Shown: positions 42,169 to 51,541 of the stretch, one piece after another
How the letters are laid out: every line of letters starts with the position of its first letter
How positions within the stretch are numbered: the first letter of the stretch is position 1
DNA from: CAKZNE01 sp002695025
GTDB lineage: Bacteria; Bacteroidota; Bacteroidia; Flavobacteriales; Schleiferiaceae
Direction: 5' to 3'
Assembly: GCA_913043285.1 (NCBI GenBank)
Contig: CAJWML010000001.1
Coordinates: 620,001-684,000 of the forward strand
DNA length: 64,000 nucleotides
The notes under the pieces: generated by a model
The model's input: the letters and a program-made list of their open reading frames with translations, nothing else
Database searches by the model: none
What the model was told of the DNA's origin: nothing
Program-made: the position numbers and the translations under genes

Positions 42169-42777
42169 ATGATCTACGAATTCCAGGGTTTCAGACCCGT
42201 TATCCATGAAAGTGCGTACATCCATAAAACGGCCAGTATAATAGGTAATGTGCATATCGGGAAGGACGTATATATAGGACCTGGTGCAGCCATTCGTGGT
42301 GATTGGGGTGAGATCATAATTGAAGACGGCTGTAACGTACAGGAAAATTGTGTGATCCACATGTTCCCGGGCGTTTCCATCCGCTTATCGCAATCTGCCC
42401 ATATCGGGCACGGAGCTATTGTGCACGGAGCCAACATTGGCCGGAACTGCTTGGTAGGGATGAATGCTGTTCTTATGGATAATGTGGAGCTGGGAGAAGA
42501 AAGTATAGTGGGAGCCCTCAGCTTTATTAAGGCAGATACCGTTATACCGCCCCGCAGTTTGGTAGTAGGCAATCCCGCTAAGGTGGTGAAACAGGTGAGT
42601 GATGAAATGATAGCCTGGAAAACGCAGGGAACCGAACTCTATCAAAAACTTCCTTCAGATTGCTATGATACTCTTAAAGAGTGTGATCCGCTTCGAAAAC
42701 CGGAAAAAAACAGACCCTCCCAGAAGGTTTTATTCCAAACCTGGAATAAAATGCAATCGAAATCTGACAAAAAATAA
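42169..42777 (+). CDS. paaY: PaaY-like hexapeptide-repeat protein (gamma-carbonic-anhydrase fold)
   Basis: This 202-residue left-handed beta-helix protein is built from hexapeptide repeats ('IGNVHIGKDVYIGPGAAIRG', 'IGHGAIVHGANIGRNCLVGM') with the metal-ligand histidines of the gamma-CA fold (in 'CVIHMF', 'IGHGAIVHGA'). PaaY of E. coli is a thioesterase that relieves stalled intermediates of phenylacetate breakdown. The C-terminal helix ('LYQKLPSDCYDTLKECDPLR') matches that family, and the position at the end of the paa cluster agrees. It is probably the last gene of the paaI-paaJ transcript. Confidence 0.85.
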   Translation: MIYEFQGFRPVIHESAYIHKTASIIGNVHIGKDVYIGPGAAIRGDWGEIIIEDGCNVQENCVIHMFPGVSIRLSQSAHIGHGAIVHGANIGRNCLVGMNAVLMDNVELGEESIVGALSFIKADTVIPPRSLVVGNPAKVVKQVSDEMIAWKTQGTELYQKLPSDCYDTLKECDPLRKPEKNRPSQKVLFQTWNKMQSKSDKK

Positions 42778-43010
42778 CGAATAAAGTCCTGTGATTCTGC
42801 GGGATATCTCTCATAATCAACCCGAAATCGAAGAAATGCAAAAAGGGCTATCATTTTCTAAATATCTGATTTCTAGAAACAAAGACTGTAACTATTTAGT
42901 TTAGAGGTTTTTTTCTTCCTTTTTTTTGCAAATCAAAAAGTGGTTTTTAGGCAGGGTAATTATATATCCTTATCTTGGGCGAGCCCTATTTATTAATATT
43001 TACTTAACCC

Positions 43011-43018
43011 TAAATTTG
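43011..43018 (+). promoter_or_regulatory. -7-like box TAAATTTG before giant gene 1
   Basis: Exact TAnnTTTG match, 5 bp before the ATG at 43024. A second near match (TATCTTGG, 42971-42978) would give a leader of about 45 nt and is the alternative. The rest of the 246 bp upstream gap is AT-rich with two T tracts and nothing else recognised. Confidence 0.35.
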
Positions 43019-43023
43019 AAGTT

Positions 43024-46000
43024 ATGCGTAGATATCTACTATGCTGGCTTGCCCCTGCCTTATTATTTCTTTTTTCAACGGCAGGTTTTTCGCAAGTGCT
43101 AATTAATGAGGATTTTTCAACGGCTTCAGGTACCACACCTCCTACGGGATGGTCTAACAATGACCTTAATAGCAGTGGTATCTTGTGGGCGTTTAATAAT
43201 CCGGGTAGCAGAACATTTAATGCTCCCATTACCAGCCCCGCTGCTATTTTTGATAGTGACGACCAGGGTTTTTCAGGAGGATCAGAAGATGCTACCTTAG
43301 AAACTCCCACCTTTAATGCGTCCACAGGAAACCTATACCTTTCCTTTGACCATTTTTTCTACCAGGATAATGCCAACGGAACGGCTACTGTAGAGGTTTT
43401 TAACGGAACGGTATGGGATACTGTTTTACAGTACACCAGTGACTCTCCCGATCCTGAACATGTGGTTGTTAGTATCACAGCAGAAGCCGGGGGATCCGCT
43501 AATGCCAAAGTGCGTTTTCATTGGACAGGCACCTGGGATTATTATTGGATAATAGATAATGTAAGAATAGAAGGGTTATCCTGCCCTCCTCCTGCTGCAT
43601 TAGGTGTAACAGCTATTACCGCTTCCACAGCGGACGCTTACTGGACTACAGGAGGAGCATCTTCCTGGGAGCTGGAATACGGGCTTTCCGGATTTGTGCC
43701 TGGGTCAGGCACCGTGATCAGTGCCAGCAATGATACTACTGCGCTTCCAAGTCTTTCACCCAATACCAGTTATGATTTTTATGTGCGTGATATTTGCGGA
43801 GTGGGAGATGAAAGTAGCTGGGTAGGACCTTTCACCTTTACTACAGAATGTGCAGGCATAACATCTCTTCCTTATAACGAAACTTTTAACAGCACATCTT
43901 CCAACGCAGCATGCTGGAGTGTGGTTGATGTTAATGATGATGGCGATGAATGGTCTGTAAACACTTCGTCTTCCTATGTACAAGAAGGAGATCGTTCCTA
44001 TACTATATACACCGACTTCAACGGTGGTAATAATGATGATTACCTTATTTCTCCTGCTATAACCCTTAGCGGGAATGAGCGTTTATCATATTGGTATCGT
44101 GCCAGAAGTGCAAGCGAGCCTAATGACTTCGAAGTGCTTATTTCCACTACCGGAGATAATCCTGCTGATTTCACCACCCAGCTCCTTAGAGACACGGCAA
44201 CATCTACCACCTATGCGCAGGAGATCATAGATCTCTCATCCTATTCCGGTCAGGTATACCTGGCTTTCCATATTCCTTCAGGTGGGCTGGATGGGTATTA
44301 CCTTTATATAGACAACATTACTTTTGAGGCCATTCCTTCCTGTTTGGCTCCAACTGCCTTGGGAGCTGCTAACATCACCAGTTCTTCAGCCGACCTTTAC
44401 TGGACGGGCGGTGGTGCTTCCGATTGGAATGTTGAATACGGTATCACTGGTTTTGGACAGGGATCCGGAACCATGGTAAATACTCAGAACGACACTCTGA
44501 ATATCCCATCCTTAAGCTCTAATACTTCGTATGATTTTTATGTGCGGGATAGCTGCGGTCTGGGAGATGTGAGTTCCTGGACGGGGCCATACACGTTTAC
44601 CACAGCGTGTGGAGCCCTGTTGCCTCCGCAAAATGAGGATTTCTCAGGAGGAGTGCCTCCCGCCTGCTGGGATGTAGCCGATGGCGGAACCCCCGCTACA
44701 GGCCCTACCGGCTTAGGTTCGGCAGAATGGGAAAATAAAGGCTTTGGTAACACCGCCTCTTCAGGTGCTGCCCGTATTAACCTCTTTGATAATACCATAG
44801 AAGACTGGCTCCTAAGCCCTGAGTACGACCTTACTTCAGGCGGCCCATATCAGGTGGAATTTGATTTTGGGGTGTTTGAGTTTAGCTTCGGCACATCCGG
44901 TTCAGCTACCGGTACGCTGGGGTCCGATGATCAGGTTCAGTTATTGGTAAGTAGCGATAATGGCGTTACCTGGACTTCATTGGCCACTTTTGACAATACA
45001 TATGTCACTAATACCGGTGGTAACCATGAAACCATTGACCTGAGTGTCTATAGTGGAAACACGGTTAAATTCGGTATCTGGGCAAGTGAAGGGACCACGG
45101 ATGATGCGGAAGACATGGACGTTTTCGTGGACAATTTCCAGGTGAGATTGATCCCTACATGTGCAGACCCAACCAACCCTGGCGCAACCAATATTACCGA
45201 TGTTTCAGCAGACCTTTACTGGACAGAGAGTGGCACAGCCACCAGCTGGAATGTTGAGTATGGAGTTTCAGGCTTTACCCTGGGAGTAGGTACTTCCATT
45301 GTTGCAAGCAATGATACTACCTCAATCGGTAGCCTTACTCCTGCAACTACGTATGATTATTACGTACAGAGTGACTGCGGTAGCGGGTCTCAAAGCACCT
45401 GGGTAGGGCCCTTTACCTTTGCCACTACACTTTGCCCCCCCTCTAACCAGTGTTCCTACAACTTAAAGCTGCATGACTCATGGGGCGATGGATGGAACGG
45501 CACAGAGGTGACAGTTTATCAAAATAATGTGGCTGTGGCGGTAATAGGTCCTGAATTTACCGACCTTACGGGATCACCGCTCGGAGATACTTTGCTGACC
45601 ACACTGCCTCTTTGTGATAATGTGACCACCTATTTTGTGATAACCCAGGGCTCTAACGGAACGCCCAACTTTAGCGAGGAAATAGGTTTGGATGTAAGCA
45701 ATCTCTATGGAGTTTTACAGTTCAAGCACGATAATAATGCTGCTGCTGATCAGGGAGATACTATCGGTATGATGGTAACCGACTGTACACCTCCAGCCTG
45801 TGCAAATCCCGCGGGCCTTGGTGTTACCAACATTTCTACTAACAGTGCAACCTTATACTGGAAAGACCTGGTAGGTAATGCAAATGACTGGAATTTAGAA
45901 TATGGTCCTGGAGGTTTTGCTCAAGGTACCGGAACCACCATGATAGCTACCAATGATACCGTTACTATAGGAAGCCTTTCTCCTCAAACCACCTATGAGT

Positions 46001-49000
46001 TTTATGTGATGGCTAACTGTGGAGCTGGCGGTACTTCATCATGGGTAGGTCCCTTTGCGTTCACCACTACATGTGCGCCTTTGGCAATTCCCCAACTGGA
46101 AGACTTCTCTAACGGTTTTCCTCCCACTATTTGCTGGGATGTGGCTGATGACGGAACTCCTGCCACCGGGCCACTTTCATTAGGAACCAGTACCTGGACT
46201 GAGGACGGTTTTGCTAACAACGGAACCACTGGAGCCGTTAAGATCAACCTCTTCCTTAATGACAAGAGAGACTGGATTTTGACACCATCCTATGACCTGG
46301 CTACAGGAGGTCCACACCAGGTGGAATTTGACTTCGGTATTTTCACTTGGAATACTTCTACTCCTGCTGCTCTGGGTTCGGATGATGAGGTGCAGATACT
46401 GGTAACTACCGATGAAGGTGCTACCTGGACTGCTCTTGCGGTATATGATAATTCGTATGTTACTGCTAGTGGAGGTAATCACGTTGTAATTGACCTCTCG
46501 GCTTACAGTGGAGATACTGTGCAATTTGGTATCTGGGGTAATGACGGTACTGTAGACGATGGTCCTGATAATGACATTATGCTGGATAACTTCCAGGTGC
46601 GTACCACTCCTGCCTGCCCTGAGCCATTTGGTTTGGGAGCCATGAATGTAACTTCAGCTACGGCAGATGTGTACTGGACTCAGTTGGGTTCAACTTCCGC
46701 CTGGAATATAGAGTACGGTCCTGCAGGCTTTACACAAGGAGCTGGAACCATTACTTCCGCAAGTAATGATACTTCTAATGTAAATGGCCTTACTCCCCAA
46801 ACCAGTTATGACTTCTATGTTCAGGCGGATTGCGGCACAAATGGAGTGTCTATATGGGTAGGTCCCTTCACATTTACCACCGGCTGTGCGGCACTCAATA
46901 CCTTCCCATGGGTAGAAGACTTTGAAACCTCTCAGACTACGATCCCAACATGTTGGATCAATGAGACGAATGACAATTCCGATTGGCTCTTTATTACCGG
47001 AAGTATAGGTCATGGATCAACCGGAGATCATACTACCGGCTCAGGACATTACGCAACCGTGGATGATTCGCAAAACAGCGCTAATGACACGGTGAACAAC
47101 CTGCTTACGCCACTATTTGACTTGACTAGTCTCACCACTCCTCAATTGAGCTTCTGGTACTTTATTGGAAAGGATGCATCACTTACCTCAAAACTGGTTA
47201 TTGATGTATTTGATGGAACAAGCTGGAATAGGGGAGTTGCAACCATCAGGTTTGGACAAAGGGCATGGTTGTCTGCTTTTGTAGACCTTACCCCATACAT
47301 CTCTACCAATACCCAGATTCGTTTCAGAGGTGTTGAAACAACAGACTTTAACAGTGATATTAGCATTGATGATGTGGTGATCCAAGAAGCGCCAATGTGT
47401 CCTGATCCATTTGCATTGGGAGCCATTAACTTCACCTCTTCCTCAGCTAATGTATTCTGGAGCCAGATAGGTTCTGTAAGTAATTGGAATATTGAATACG
47501 GCCCGATAAACTTTATGCAGGGAACCGGTACCATAGTAAACGTATCCAATGATACGGTACCAGTGTCTGGATTAAGTCCCAATACATCCTATGATTTCTA
47601 TGTACAGGCTGACTGCGGAATGGGTACAACATCAGCGTGGATAGGACCTTTCACCTTTACCACGGCTTGTGCACCCTTGTTGCCGCCTCAATTAGAGGAT
47701 TTCTCTGCCGGATTCCTGCCTACTGCATGCTGGGATGAAGCTGACGATGGAACACCTGCCACAGGTCCTCTTTCATTAGGAGCAAGTAGCTGGACCGAAG
47801 ATGGATTTGCCAATAACGGAGGTACAGGAGCGGTTAAGATCAACCTCTTCTTTAACGATAAGAGTGACTGGATCCTTACGCCATCCTATGATCTGGCCGC
47901 AGGAGGTCCTTTCCAGGTAGAGTTTGATTTTGGAATTTTTGCCTGGAATACCGCTAACCCAGCCGCGCTGGGTTCAGATGATGAAGTGCAGATACTGGTA
48001 ACCGATGATGCAGGATCTACCTGGACTCCTCTTGCGGTGTATGATAATACCTATATTACATCTGCCGGTGGTAATCATGTTGTGCTTGACATTACTGCCT
48101 ATAGTGGCGATACCGTACAATTTGGTATCTGGGCCAGTGAAGGTAGCGTTGATGACGGTCCTGACAATGATGTCATGATGGACAACTTTGAAGTGCGTGC
48201 CACTCCTGCTTGTCCAGAGCCATTTGCACTAGGTTCAACGGGCATTACTTCAATATCGGCCAATGTGTACTGGACTCAAATGGGCTCCGCTTCATCCTGG
48301 AATATTGAATATGGTCCTGCTGGCTTCCTTCAGGGAACAGGAACTACTTCCACCGTAGGAAATGACACTATCAATATAACAGGTCTTACGGCACAAACCA
48401 CGTACGATTTTTACGTACAAACAGACTGTGGTACAAACGGAACCTCAGTGTGGGTAGGACCATTTACGTTTACCACCCTGTGCGGACCATTATTACCTCC
48501 CCAACTGGAAGACTTCTCTACCGGGTTGCCTCCCACAATTTGCTGGGACCAGGCTGATGGAGGAACTCCTGCTACCGGACCAAGCGGATTTGGTGTAAGT
48601 GAATGGTACGAAAGTGGTTTTGCCAATGTTGGTAGCACCGGGGCGGTAGCGATCAACCTGTTTAACCTGGGCACAGAAGACTGGCTCCTCTCTCCGCAAT
48701 ATGATCTTGCCACCGGAGGACCCTTCCAGGTAGAGTTTGATCTTGGTATATACGAGTTCCTTTCTTCTACTCCCGGAACACTGGGTTCAGATGATGAAGT
48801 ACAAATACTCATAACCAATGACGGAGGAGCTACTTGGACGGCTATCCGGACATTTGATGATACATATGTAACCCCTGGCGTAGCTGGAAATCACGAGATC
48901 ATTGATATTAGTGCTTACAGCGGTGATACCGTTCAGTTTGGTATCTGGGGTACAGAAGGTACTACGGACAATAATGAAGATAATGAGATCTTTATGGACA

Positions 49001-50970
49001 ACTTTGAAGTAAGGCCCATACCAACATGCCCCGAACCTTCTCTGTTGGGTACATTCAGCGTTACCGATACTAGTGCTGAGCTATACTGGACCGGTGGTGG
49101 TGCTGCCGACTGGAACATTGAATATGGTCCTGTTGGTTTTGCGCTCGGTACCGGAACTATGGTGAATTCCAACAACGACACCCTTCACCTCAATGGATTA
49201 ATGCCTGCAACAACCTATGAATTCTATGTTCGTGATAGTTGCGGAGCAGGCAATGTTTCATTGTGGGAAGGTCCTGAGGAGTTCACTACGGATGCATGTT
49301 CCATTACCAGTCAATGTACGTATACATTCATCCTTAGTGACTCATTTGGTGATGGATGGAACGGAACAGAGGTAACCGTTTATCAGGATAATGCTCCATT
49401 AATGGTGCTTGGTCCTAACTTCACTGATCTTACCGGTTCTCCTCTTGGTGATACCCTGGTAATGAATGTGGACCTGTGTGATAGCCTGGATACTTACTTT
49501 GTGATTACCACCGGTTCAAACGGTACACCCCTGTGGTCAACAGAGATCGGTGTGGAAGTAATTCACCCTTATGGCCTCACAGCGTTCAATTATGATAATA
49601 GCGCAAGCGCTAACCAGGGAGATACTATTGGTATGTTCATGACCAGCTGTGCACCGCCCAGCTGCTTCCCACCTTCAGCTGGAGGAGTTGATGCGGTTAC
49701 CACAACTACCGCTGACATATACTGGACAGGCGGAGGAGCATCAAACTGGAACATAGAATTCGGAGCTCCCGGTTTCTCTGTAGGTACCGGTACGTATGTG
49801 AGCAGTACTAACGATACCACTACCCTGAATGGCTTGAGCCCCACTACTGATTATGAATTCTATGTTCGTGATAGCTGTGGTATGGGTGATGTAAGCACCT
49901 GGGTTGGTCCGTTTGCGTTCGCAACAGCTTGTGCTCCTATTTCATCATTCCCCTGGTTGGAAGACTTTGAAATCTCACAAACCGTTATTCCAAATTGTTG
50001 GGAGAATGAAACAGGTGATGATGAGGACTGGATCTTCCGCAGCGGAACTATCGGACACGGTGCTACCGGAGACCATACTACCGGCTCTGGATATTATGCC
50101 GGTGTGGATGACTCTCAAAATCTTGCCAATGATACCCTTAATAACCTGCTGACTCCCGAGTTTGACCTTACCTCACTGGTAGGGCCCAGGTTAAGCTTCT
50201 GGTATTTTATTGGTAATGACAATGTGCTTACGTCACGTATGCTTATTGATGTGTATGATGGTACCAACTGGAATATGGCCGTTGATACGGTAGAGTATGA
50301 TCAGGCGGCCTGGCTAAAGGATTCGTTGGATCTTACTCCGTATATTTCATCCAATACCCGCATCCGTTTCAGGGCTATTGAGACCACTGATTTTAACAGT
50401 GATATCAGTATAGATGATGTGTTAATTGAAGATGTGCTGGCCGGATGTCCTTTAGCCGGAAGCGACTCTACAGGAATCATAGTATGTGACTCACTTACCT
50501 CTGTAGATCTTAGCGCTTACCTGGGCACCACTGCAGGCGCAGGCGGTACATGGCTTGATGCCGATGCTACCGGGGCTCTTTCCGGAAGCATTTTTGATGC
50601 CAGCCAGGTTGCGTCTAATGCCACTTACACCTTCTATTATACGGTTACTGATCCGGGCTGTCCTGTGGACTCTGCTACCTTTGAGGTTTTTGTAGATACC
50701 TGCAGCATCGGTATCGAGGAGTACAAGGTGATGGACATTACGGTGTATCCTAACCCCACAACGGGAATGGTGTACATTGAGAATGTAGGTGCCGGTACCC
50801 GCGAAATGCAAGTAGAGTTATACTCTATGAGTGGTCAATTGTTACGCAAGGAGAGCTTCTCTGGTAACGATCGTGCTGAAATAGACCTTGGCGCACTTGC
50901 CAAAGGCATGTACAATCTCAGGATTACATCTGATAACGGCACGTATATACAACAACTGGTGAGGGAATAG
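43024..50970 (+). CDS. Giant T9SS-secreted mosaic adhesin-like protein 1 (2648 aa)
   Basis: An exported surface protein with signal peptide (ending 'STAGFSQ'). After it alternate nine fibronectin type III modules (each with 'W-x-x-E-Y/F-G' and 'YDFYVRDxCG...FTT') and eight jelly-roll modules of the choice-of-anchor-J/MAM type. The jelly rolls are of two sorts: six begin like 'LPPQLEDFS...TPATGP', or are the related N-terminal pair, and two begin like 'FPWVEDFE...GHGSTGDHTTGSG'. Two modules bounded by cysteines carry 'DSWGDGWNG' (818-826) and 'DSFGDGWNG' (2106-2114), an Asp-rich turn that may bind calcium. Cysteines occur almost only at module borders. The C-terminus has a Gly/Ala-rich module and a type A sorting domain ('VYPNPTTGMVYIEN'). 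The role is probably adhesion or matrix binding. Confidence 0.88.
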   Translation: MRRYLLCWLAPALLFLFSTAGFSQVLINEDFSTASGTTPPTGWSNNDLNSSGILWAFNNPGSRTFNAPITSPAAIFDSDDQGFSGGSEDATLETPTFNASTGNLYLSFDHFFYQDNANGTATVEVFNGTVWDTVLQYTSDSPDPEHVVVSITAEAGGSANAKVRFHWTGTWDYYWIIDNVRIEGLSCPPPAALGVTAITASTADAYWTTGGASSWELEYGLSGFVPGSGTVISASNDTTALPSLSPNTSYDFYVRDICGVGDESSWVGPFTFTTECAGITSLPYNETFNSTSSNAACWSVVDVNDDGDEWSVNTSSSYVQEGDRSYTIYTDFNGGNNDDYLISPAITLSGNERLSYWYRARSASEPNDFEVLISTTGDNPADFTTQLLRDTATSTTYAQEIIDLSSYSGQVYLAFHIPSGGLDGYYLYIDNITFEAIPSCLAPTALGAANITSSSADLYWTGGGASDWNVEYGITGFGQGSGTMVNTQNDTLNIPSLSSNTSYDFYVRDSCGLGDVSSWTGPYTFTTACGALLPPQNEDFSGGVPPACWDVADGGTPATGPTGLGSAEWENKGFGNTASSGAARINLFDNTIEDWLLSPEYDLTSGGPYQVEFDFGVFEFSFGTSGSATGTLGSDDQVQLLVSSDNGVTWTSLATFDNTYVTNTGGNHETIDLSVYSGNTVKFGIWASEGTTDDAEDMDVFVDNFQVRLIPTCADPTNPGATNITDVSADLYWTESGTATSWNVEYGVSGFTLGVGTSIVASNDTTSIGSLTPATTYDYYVQSDCGSGSQSTWVGPFTFATTLCPPSNQCSYNLKLHDSWGDGWNGTEVTVYQNNVAVAVIGPEFTDLTGSPLGDTLLTTLPLCDNVTTYFVITQGSNGTPNFSEEIGLDVSNLYGVLQFKHDNNAAADQGDTIGMMVTDCTPPACANPAGLGVTNISTNSATLYWKDLVGNANDWNLEYGPGGFAQGTGTTMIATNDTVTIGSLSPQTTYEFYVMANCGAGGTSSWVGPFAFTTTCAPLAIPQLEDFSNGFPPTICWDVADDGTPATGPLSLGTSTWTEDGFANNGTTGAVKINLFLNDKRDWILTPSYDLATGGPHQVEFDFGIFTWNTSTPAALGSDDEVQILVTTDEGATWTALAVYDNSYVTASGGNHVVIDLSAYSGDTVQFGIWGNDGTVDDGPDNDIMLDNFQVRTTPACPEPFGLGAMNVTSATADVYWTQLGSTSAWNIEYGPAGFTQGAGTITSASNDTSNVNGLTPQTSYDFYVQADCGTNGVSIWVGPFTFTTGCAALNTFPWVEDFETSQTTIPTCWINETNDNSDWLFITGSIGHGSTGDHTTGSGHYATVDDSQNSANDTVNNLLTPLFDLTSLTTPQLSFWYFIGKDASLTSKLVIDVFDGTSWNRGVATIRFGQRAWLSAFVDLTPYISTNTQIRFRGVETTDFNSDISIDDVVIQEAPMCPDPFALGAINFTSSSANVFWSQIGSVSNWNIEYGPINFMQGTGTIVNVSNDTVPVSGLSPNTSYDFYVQADCGMGTTSAWIGPFTFTTACAPLLPPQLEDFSAGFLPTACWDEADDGTPATGPLSLGASSWTEDGFANNGGTGAVKINLFFNDKSDWILTPSYDLAAGGPFQVEFDFGIFAWNTANPAALGSDDEVQILVTDDAGSTWTPLAVYDNTYITSAGGNHVVLDITAYSGDTVQFGIWASEGSVDDGPDNDVMMDNFEVRATPACPEPFALGSTGITSISANVYWTQMGSASSWNIEYGPAGFLQGTGTTSTVGNDTINITGLTAQTTYDFYVQTDCGTNGTSVWVGPFTFTTLCGPLLPPQLEDFSTGLPPTICWDQADGGTPATGPSGFGVSEWYESGFANVGSTGAVAINLFNLGTEDWLLSPQYDLATGGPFQVEFDLGIYEFLSSTPGTLGSDDEVQILITNDGGATWTAIRTFDDTYVTPGVAGNHEIIDISAYSGDTVQFGIWGTEGTTDNNEDNEIFMDNFEVRPIPTCPEPSLLGTFSVTDTSAELYWTGGGAADWNIEYGPVGFALGTGTMVNSNNDTLHLNGLMPATTYEFYVRDSCGAGNVSLWEGPEEFTTDACSITSQCTYTFILSDSFGDGWNGTEVTVYQDNAPLMVLGPNFTDLTGSPLGDTLVMNVDLCDSLDTYFVITTGSNGTPLWSTEIGVEVIHPYGLTAFNYDNSASANQGDTIGMFMTSCAPPSCFPPSAGGVDAVTTTTADIYWTGGGASNWNIEFGAPGFSVGTGTYVSSTNDTTTLNGLSPTTDYEFYVRDSCGMGDVSTWVGPFAFATACAPISSFPWLEDFEISQTVIPNCWENETGDDEDWIFRSGTIGHGATGDHTTGSGYYAGVDDSQNLANDTLNNLLTPEFDLTSLVGPRLSFWYFIGNDNVLTSRMLIDVYDGTNWNMAVDTVEYDQAAWLKDSLDLTPYISSNTRIRFRAIETTDFNSDISIDDVLIEDVLAGCPLAGSDSTGIIVCDSLTSVDLSAYLGTTAGAGGTWLDADATGALSGSIFDASQVASNATYTFYYTVTDPGCPVDSATFEVFVDTCSIGIEEYKVMDITVYPNPTTGMVYIENVGAGTREMQVELYSMSGQLLRKESFSGNDRAEIDLGALAKGMYNLRITSDNGTYIQQLVRE

Positions 50971-51541
50971 ATCCCATCCACTATAAATTGAAAAGCCTCT
51001 TCCGAAAGGAAGGGGCTTTTTTTTTGGCTCCTATGATAGGGATATTAAAATGAGGGTATGCCTGATCAAAAATAGAGGCGATAAGCCGGTTTATTCAGGT
51101 GAAAAATGAGTCTTTTTGAGTTGCTTTTAGTGCCTTTCAGGAAAAATCGGGCCCTCTTTTGGTGAAAATGAGAGCTATTCATCCCCAAAACCGTCTTTTC
51201 ACCCACCCACCGAATTTTGTAAAAATCGAATACGTAAGTAAGCTTTAAAAAGTGCCAGCATCTATGTTAAGTATTTGTTAAAACCCAATTGTGGTGAGGC
51301 ATCGGTACGGTTAAAAGCAAGCTTCATACACTCTCCTGGTCTTATCGGATACTCAGGAAACAGGCCTTTTACCAGATTATTTCAAAAACCATTTCAACAT
51401 CAAAAAATAAAAAATATTAATCTGAAAATCAATAATTTAGAATTGTGAAGTTACTATTTGTTAACAGTCCAACTTGCTGCACGTCAATAATTCATATAAA
51501 TTGGAGGCCTTCGATAAATTAATGTCATAAATCCAGTTAGT
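50971..51541. other. Intergenic region between giant genes
   Basis: 571 bp. The first 55 bp hold the terminator of giant gene 1. The remainder is AT-rich, especially 51390-51470, and encodes no ORF of note. No exact TAnnTTTG box lies near the ATG at 51542; the nearest candidate is TAGAATTG around 51438 with one mismatch. Confidence 0.5.
50994..51025 (+). terminator. Intrinsic terminator after giant gene 1
   Basis: Stem AGCCTCTTCC / GGAAGGGGCT with one G-T pair, closed by a GAAA tetraloop and followed by nine T. Confidence 0.88.

Noticed and set aside
25697..42777. Integrated mobile element within the paa region
   Set aside because: No integrase, transposase, tRNA junction or terminal repeats were seen despite the mixed gene content.
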